Below, piece after piece: positions 58,181-64,000 of a DNA stretch of 64,000 bases. The position numbers were made by a program, and so were the translations under genes. Numbering within the stretch: position 1 is the first letter of the stretch; the number at the start of each line of letters is the position of its first letter. Under the pieces are notes generated by a model. It saw nothing but the letters and a program-made list of their open reading frames with translations. It made no database searches and was not told the origin of the DNA. Location: contig OZ023218.1 in assembly GCA_963995525.1 (NCBI GenBank), positions 51,844,205-51,908,204 of the forward strand, read 5' to 3'. This DNA is from Escarpia spicata (lineage: Eukaryota > Annelida > Polychaeta > Sabellida > Siboglinidae).

Positions 58181-59828
58181 GCACTGGCTGTGTTGGTTCT
58201 TATAACACATTTGAATAGCTGATGATGTTCTCACAAGTCTTTAATTTATTATTAGGACCTAGCCGATTAAAAACAGTAGTGCCCGATCTAATTTTCAGAT
58301 TATCTGAATAATAAATTATACAAGCAAACCATTGTCTGGTTTGATAAGTTTTGCAGCTCCCAAACAAAACCATTTTAATAGCAACAACAAGTCTTATACA
58401 CATGGTATATGACACAGATACACATGCCCAGTTGTATCCATCCCAAACAAATTATATACTAATAACTTTTGTTTGCGTGTATGAGCACAGATGTGTGTGT
58501 ATGTGCATGCGTGTGTGTGTGCGTGTGTATGCATAGTGTGACTGTGATTGATGTTGAATTTCTATCTACGCAATATCACCCAGTCGAGCAGAGTGAAGCA
58601 GTCAGACAGGATATGCATTAGGGCCTATATACAAGACTATTATCTGTTGTGACATTGCTAAAATGCAAGTAACGTCTCATGTGGGTCAAGTTTGCTTAAA
58701 TATGAAGGCAACATGAAGCCGCATTAGTGTAGGCGACCTATGTTGCATTTCAGTTAACCTTTTATGAATACAATTCACCTGAACAAACAGAATCACAGCG
58801 TATAGCAGTGTTGCATAGCAACATTGCACAATGAAAATACACTTACAAGCCTATTTGATGAGCCTGAATCCTTAACAAGTCATCATTTTTATAAGCATTT
58901 GATTACTTGATTACTATTTGTACGGTGATGTTGCTTAAATAATATTAATTATGCAACCAACACGAGAGACAGGTCCCATGGCTGTCTGCAGTGTTCTCAA
59001 CGGAGGAGGATGTATACGAGCCAGTTTAGCCAGCACACTTTAGATCCCGGTAGTCAAATCATATCATGTCTTATCGCACAATTTCGGAACAAGCGTAGAC
59101 AAAATATTTGTGAAAGTGCTCAACTAACCACATAGGAAACGCCATAGTAATCGTTATGCAAACTTGCTAATCATTGTCACGACATAATATATCGTATCAT
59201 CACCGGATAATGCAACATTGCTTTAATTATCACATACACATATATATCGAGATGAAAGATATCTAGTCTCAACAATTACAAAGACAAATGGTCTACATTC
59301 CACCAAGTCCCTCCGTAGCCTTGGACACAGCTAGTTACCAGAATTGCTATGGCGCATCTTCATCATAGGACTAAGATCAGGAAATTATATGTTTATGGAG
59401 GAAGCTACAGTTAGATTGGAACCCATCAGAGGCTCAGGGAGTCTACGGGAAACAGCTGGTAGGTGTACTCGATGTGTCTTGGCGAAACCTTCACGCTGAG
59501 TACCAGCCACAACTGTCAATCCTAAGGAGAGATGATCGAGGATAGAAATGCATCTTTACTGCAATATACCGCAAAATGTCAGAAGTGACTATCCCTATGT
59601 AATATGCTAGAAAGGATCTCACAATTTCCGTTGAATCCTATAACTCCACCATTTAATGAACACATCATTGGTACCATTTATGTTGTGTATGTTCACCTTA
59701 GCCTTCACACAGCCAACATTCCACGTAGGTGTATGGTGAGAACACACAGATAAATAAGCTCTTCTCCATCGTGTTGAATTTGTCACCCAGTATTGAACCC
59801 GTTCTCGTCGCCTGTGACAGTTCCGTGT
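58181..59828. other. spacer downstream of JIP
   Basis: Contains a GT microsatellite at 58490-58532. AATAAA on the minus strand at 58250-58245 is one possible JIP polyadenylation signal. Otherwise no feature seen. Confidence 0.35.
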
Positions 59829-59830
59829 AT

Positions 59831-60340
59831 GGTGTTTGTCTGTGGCAGGTCCATCTGTGGTGTTTGTCTGTGGCAGGTCCATCTGTGGTGTTTGTCTGTG
59901 GCAGGTCCATCTGTGGTGTTTGTCTGTGGCAGGTCCATCTGTGGTGTTTGTCTGTGGCAGGTCCATCTGTGGTGTTTGTCTGTGGCAGGTCCATCTGTGG
60001 TGTTTGTCTGTGGCAGGTCCATCTGTGGTGTTTGTCTGTGGCAGGTCCATCTGTGGTGTTTGTCTGTGGCAGGTCCATCTGTGGTGTTTGTCTGTGGCAG
60101 GTCCATCTGTGGTGTTTGTCTGTGGCAGGTCCATCTGTGGTGTTTGTCTGTGGCAGGTCCATCTGTGGTGTTTGTCTGTGGCAGGTCCATCTGTGGTGTT
60201 TGTCTGTGGCAGGTCCATCTGTGGTGTTTGTCTGTGGCAGGTCCATCTGTGGTGTTTGTCTGTGGCAGGTCCATCTGTGGTGTTTGTCTGTGGCAGGTCC
60301 ATCTGTGGTGTTTGTCTGTGGCAGGTCCATCTGTGGTGTT
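59831..60340 (-). repeat. 28-bp tandem array in the JIP 3' UTR, 18 copies
   Basis: On the minus strand the unit is ACACCACAGATGGACCTGCC plus ACAGACAA. Copies are almost identical. It starts at the last base of the stop codon. Because 28 is not divisible by 3 and the unit has no stop, all six frames stay open. Confidence 0.96.
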
Positions 60341-60412
60341 CACTCCAGGTAAATGTCTTCAGTTGGATGCGAAAATGCCATGTACTGTTGATAGTAGCTC
60401 CGGAATGCTTTC
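60340..60412 (-). CDS. MAPK8IP1: JIP last exon (kinesin-binding tail)
   Basis: The acceptor CCTCTTTCCCCAG is strong. The exon gives 23 codons and TGA at 60342-60340. The 28-bp array begins at the last base of the stop codon, so it lies in the 3' UTR. Confidence 0.92.
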
Positions 60413-62756
60413 CTGGGGAAAGAGGAAAATATATTACACATAGGTCCTTACCGTGTATTGAACACACGCATTAGTAAAGATAGGTCCTTACCCCATATTG
60501 AACACACGCATTAGTAAAGATAGGTCCTTACCCCATATTGAACACAAGCATTAGTAAAGATAGGTCCTTACCCCGTATTGAACACACGCATTAGTAAAGA
60601 TAGGTCCTTACACAGTATTGAACACATGCATTAGTAAAGATAGGTCCTTACCCCGTATTGAACACACGCATTAGTAAAGATAGGTCCTTACCCCGTATTG
60701 AACACACGCATTAGTAAAGATAGGTCCTTACCCAGTATTGAACACACGCATTAGTAAAAATAGGTCCTTACCCCGTATTGAACACACGCATTAGTAAAGA
60801 TAGGTCCTTACCCCGTATTGAACACACGCATTAGTAAAGATAGGTACTTACCCCGTATTGAACACACGCATTAGTAAAGATAGGTCCTTACCCCGTATTG
60901 AACACACGCATTAGTAAAGATAGGTCCTTACCCCGTATTGAACACACGCATTAGTAAAGATAGGTCCTTACCCCGTATTGAACACACGCATTAGTAAAGA
61001 TAGGTCCTTACCCCGTATTGAACACACGCATTAGTAAAGATAGGTCCTTACCCCGTATTGAACACACGCATTAGTAAAGATAGGTCCTTACCCCGTATTG
61101 AACACAAGCATTAGTAAAGATAGGTCCTTACCCCGTATTGAACACACGCATTAGTAAAGATAGGTCCTTACCCCGTATTGAACACACGCATTAGTAAAGA
61201 TAGGTCCTTACCCCGTATTGAACACACGCATTAGTAAAGATAGGTCCTTACCCCGTATTGAACACACGCATTAGTAAAGATAGGTCCTTACCCCGTATTG
61301 AACACACGCATTAGTAAAGATAGGTCCTTACCCCATATTGAACACACGCATTGGTAAAGATAGGTCCTTACCCCGTATTGAACACACGCATTAGTCAAGA
61401 TAGGTCCTTACCCCATATTGAACACAAGCATTAGTAAAGATAGGTCCTTACCCCGTATTGAACACACGCATTAGTAAAGATAGGTCCTTACCCCGTATTG
61501 AACACAGGCATTAGTAAAGATAGGTCCTTACCCCGTATTGAACACACGCATTAGTAAAGATAGGTCCTTACCCCGTATTGAACACAAGCATTAGTAAAGA
61601 TAGGTCCTTACCCCGTATTGAACACACGCATTAGTAAAGATAGGTCCTTACCCCGTATTGAACACACGCATTAGTAAAGATAGGTCCTTACCCCGTATTG
61701 AACACACGCATTAGTAAAGATAGGTCCTTACCCAGTATTGAACACACGCATTAGTAAAGATAGGTCCTAACCCCGTATTGAACACACGCATTAGTAAAGA
61801 TAGGTCCTTACCCCGTATTGAACACACGCATTAGTAAAGATAGGTCCTTACCCTGTATTGAACACACGCATTAGTAAAGATCTAGACACGTTATATATGC
61901 GAACTGAATAGTCATCAGAGTTCCACTAGCACTGCAATACCTGTGCACAACAATAAGAGAGATCTTGCCCTAAAGTAACATAAACAACAAGAGAGATCTC
62001 ACCCTAAAGTAACATAAACAATATGAGAGATCTCACCCTAAAGTAACAAACAATAAAAGAGATTTCATCCCAAAATGACATAAACAATAAGAGAGATCTC
62101 ACCCTAAAGTAACATAAATAATGAGAGATCTCACCCTAAAGTAGCATAAACAACAAGAGAGATCTCACCCTAAAGTAACATAAACAATAAGAGAGATCTC
62201 ACCCTAAAATAACAAACAATTAGAGATCTCACCATAAAGTAACAAACAATAAGAGAGATCTCACCCTAAAGTAACATAAACAATCAGAGATCTCACCCTA
62301 AAGTAACATAAACAACAAAAGAGGTCTCACCCTAAAGTAACATAAACAATAAGAGAGATCTCACCCTAAAGGAACATAAACAATCAGAGAGATCTCATCT
62401 TAAAGTAACGTAAACAATAAGAGAGGTCTCACCCTAAACTAACAAACAATAAGAGATCTCACCCCAAAATAATAAGAGAGATCTCACCCTAAAGGAACCT
62501 AAACAATAAGATAGATCTCAGCCTAAAGTAGCATAAACAACAAGAGAGATCTCACCCTAAAGTAACATAAACAATAAAAAAGATCTCACCCCAAAATAAC
62601 ATAAAAAATAAGAGCGATTTCACCCTAAAATAACATAAACAATAAGAGAGATCTCACCCTAAATTGTCAGCGATGCATTTTGTAGAATCTTCTCCCAGGA
62701 AGACGTGACACGCAAACTTCATCTCCAGAGGATGCTTCGTGATGAATGCGAAGTAG
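60340..62756 (-). CDS. MAPK8IP1: JNK-interacting protein (JIP1/JIP2, MAPK8IP) C-terminal exons
   Basis: JIP1/2 scaffold the MLK-MKK7-JNK cascade and carry cargo on kinesin-1. Two minus-strand exons are present. Exon 62756-62658 encodes the end of the PTB domain: [27 protein letters not shown]. The last exon, 60412-60340, encodes [11 protein letters not shown] and ends PTEDIYLE and stop, the C-terminus shared by JIP1 and JIP2. The join (GG|G) makes the Gly of the SVGRAF-like motif. In mammals this acidic Tyr-containing tail binds kinesin light chain. Upstream exons lie beyond the right edge. I cannot tell JIP1 from JIP2; an invertebrate may have one ancestral gene. The 2.2-kb intron is almost wholly two arrays, and another array starts at the stop codon. 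Confidence 0.92.
60435..61882 (-). repeat. 40-bp tandem array with donor-like GTAAGG, about 36 copies
   Basis: On the minus strand the unit contains GTGTTCAATACGGGGTAAGG. It fills the exon-proximal half of the JIP last intron and ends about 20 bp before the acceptor. Unit divergence is very low. Confidence 0.96.
61935..62668 (-). repeat. about 35-bp tandem array carrying the JIP penultimate-exon donor, about 20 copies
   Basis: On the minus strand units contain TTTAGGGTGAGATCTCTC, matching the exon edge TTTAGG|GTGAGATCTCTC. Copies vary in length (28-35 bp) and carry many substitutions, so this array looks older than the others. Confidence 0.9.
62658..62756 (-). CDS. MAPK8IP1: JIP penultimate exon (PTB domain C-terminal part)
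   Basis: The acceptor is TTTTGTTGTAG, then 99 bp: one base, 32 codons, two bases. The donor is TTTAGG|GTGAGA. The residues ITKHP and FACHVF are hallmark JIP PTB strands. The donor is the first of many copies in the array at 61935-62668. Confidence 0.92.
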
Positions 62757-63690
62757 CTACAACAAAATATTACATACTCATAAATTCAGCACAACTAGGT
62801 ATTAATTCACCGCTGCAATATACAGAAACACGTTCAATTCGAACTACCGGCAGACTTGTTCTACTCGATATTTTAGCTTGACTTACACTTGCATGGCACT
62901 ATTAAATGTTCCTTAAATGTGGCAAAAGACACAATTAATGTTATAAGTAATAACTTAGTGACTAGTAATATCCTTGCCATAACTGATGCTGCAGAACTGT
63001 CCACTTTGGGTTCTCATTCACTTCGATTCACCTTGCCATCCTCTACAGTCCACCTTTACTCAACAATTTGGATTGCCACCCTCCCACCCTCCCACCATCC
63101 CACCCTTCCACCATCCCACCCGTTATATCTGTTGTACATGTATTGCCTGTTATATGCATCCACATTAGCACACAGAATGTAAGATGACTAGATACAAATG
63201 TTACATGAAAGTTGTAAGGGGGCTTCTTTCCCCCCCACTTTTGTATATATCAAACTGTAATTACTGTAGCTAGTACTACAGAAGGTGTGCAGTCTGCACA
63301 CCAGGTATCTTTTCCCCTTGTGTTTTATATACAGTGTACTGTGAACCTATGACAGTCAATATGCTGTAATTAGATATAACAGCAATCAAGGGTTTTTGGT
63401 CAATGACTAGCCACACTGAAGAGTTATTATTAATACACATGTACACTAAATTTGAGTATACAGCGTGTGTGGTACATCAATCAGTATTCTGTGTGTACCT
63501 GGCTGTGCATAAGATGTGGTGAATATTGTTTATACCATAAATATGTGCACAGTGGCAATCCCTGTGTTAATAAATTGGATTGCCCATTACCAACCTACCC
63601 AATAGTTGGGAGAAAGGGCATATTCATAACACAGATACACTGGGGGCTAGGGGGGGTAGTAGTAGCACACGAATGTGTGAACTTGCTGCT
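62757..63690. other. JIP intron, no further exon recognised
   Basis: Includes a short CCACCCTCCCACCATCC run near 63080-63120. No upstream PTB exon was found. Confidence 0.4.
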
Positions 63691-63704
63691 AGAGATACCA
63701 AAAT

Positions 63705-64000
63705 ATTGTAACTGATAATAACATGTACATAGTGTTGTGTTAATATTGTAATATTGTAACTGATAATAAAATGTACAAAGTGTCGTGTTAATATTGTAAC
63801 TGATAATAACATATGCATAGCATTGTGTTTATATCGTAACTGATAATAACATGTACAAAGTGTCGTGCTAATATCGTAACTGATAATAACATGTACATAG
63901 CGTCGTGTTAATATTGTAACTGATAATAACATGTACATAGCGTCGTGTTAATATTGTAACTGATAATAACATGTACATAGCGTCGTGTTAATATTGTAAC
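63705..64000. repeat. 40-bp tandem array running off the right edge
   Basis: Seven or more copies containing AACTGATAATAACATGTACA and TAGCGTCGTGTTAATATTGT. The edge copies near 63705-63790 are diverged. Confidence 0.92.

Noticed and set aside
59619..60467. 282-codon minus-strand frame and five other long frames
   Set aside because: They are created by the 28-bp stop-free unit. The genuine JIP frame in the last exon is different and ends at 60340.

Overview
The window comes from a multicellular animal, probably an invertebrate; I cannot name the species. The evidence is spliced genes with GT-AG introns, three recognisable animal gene families (CEP85/CEP85L, TMEM9, JNK-interacting protein), a decayed non-LTR retrotransposon tail and MITE-like elements. 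By my rough addition about 37 of the 64 kb is tandem repeat, in more than 25 arrays with unrelated units of about 11-62 bp. Most long open reading frames here are repeat artefacts; the real genes are short exons lying between arrays.

Layout. (1) About 674-16870, minus strand: a CEP85/CEP85L-like centrosomal gene. Seven coding exons (14994-15071, 13692-13742, 12858-12986, 12046-12219, 8047-8397, 2028-2821, 674-819) agree in splice phase; the gene continues off the left edge. (2) 17762-18213, plus: an unrecognised two-exon gene encoding 72 residues, with a CxxC pair near its N-terminus. (3) 17100-20070: inverted repeat blocks and a LINE tail around that gene. (4) 20130-53619, plus: a complete five-exon TMEM9 gene (193 residues) spread over 33 kb. 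Intron 1 holds a 13.3-kb array of a 53-bp unit. (5) 55563-55882: a 320-bp element with terminal inverted repeats. (6) 55915-58180: a 31-bp array. (7) 60340-62756, minus: the last two exons of a JIP1/JIP2 (MAPK8IP) gene, covering the end of the PTB domain and the C-terminal tail. It converges on TMEM9.

The most unusual feature is where the arrays sit. Several are flush with exon edges, and their unit contains the splice site plus a piece of the adjoining exon: CEP85-like exon 7 donor, TMEM9 exon 2 acceptor, exon 3 donor, exon 4 acceptor and exon 4 donor, and the JIP penultimate-exon donor (weaker). Each such intron therefore carries about 12 to about 75 copies of its own donor or acceptor. Two other genes have arrays starting at or just after the stop codon. 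The largest array also has a nested 5.18-kb higher-order repeat.

The three recognised genes are not an operon. CEP85-like proteins act at the centriole, TMEM9 in lysosomal/endosomal membranes, and JIP in JNK and kinesin scaffolding. What they share is this pattern of repeat growth in their introns.
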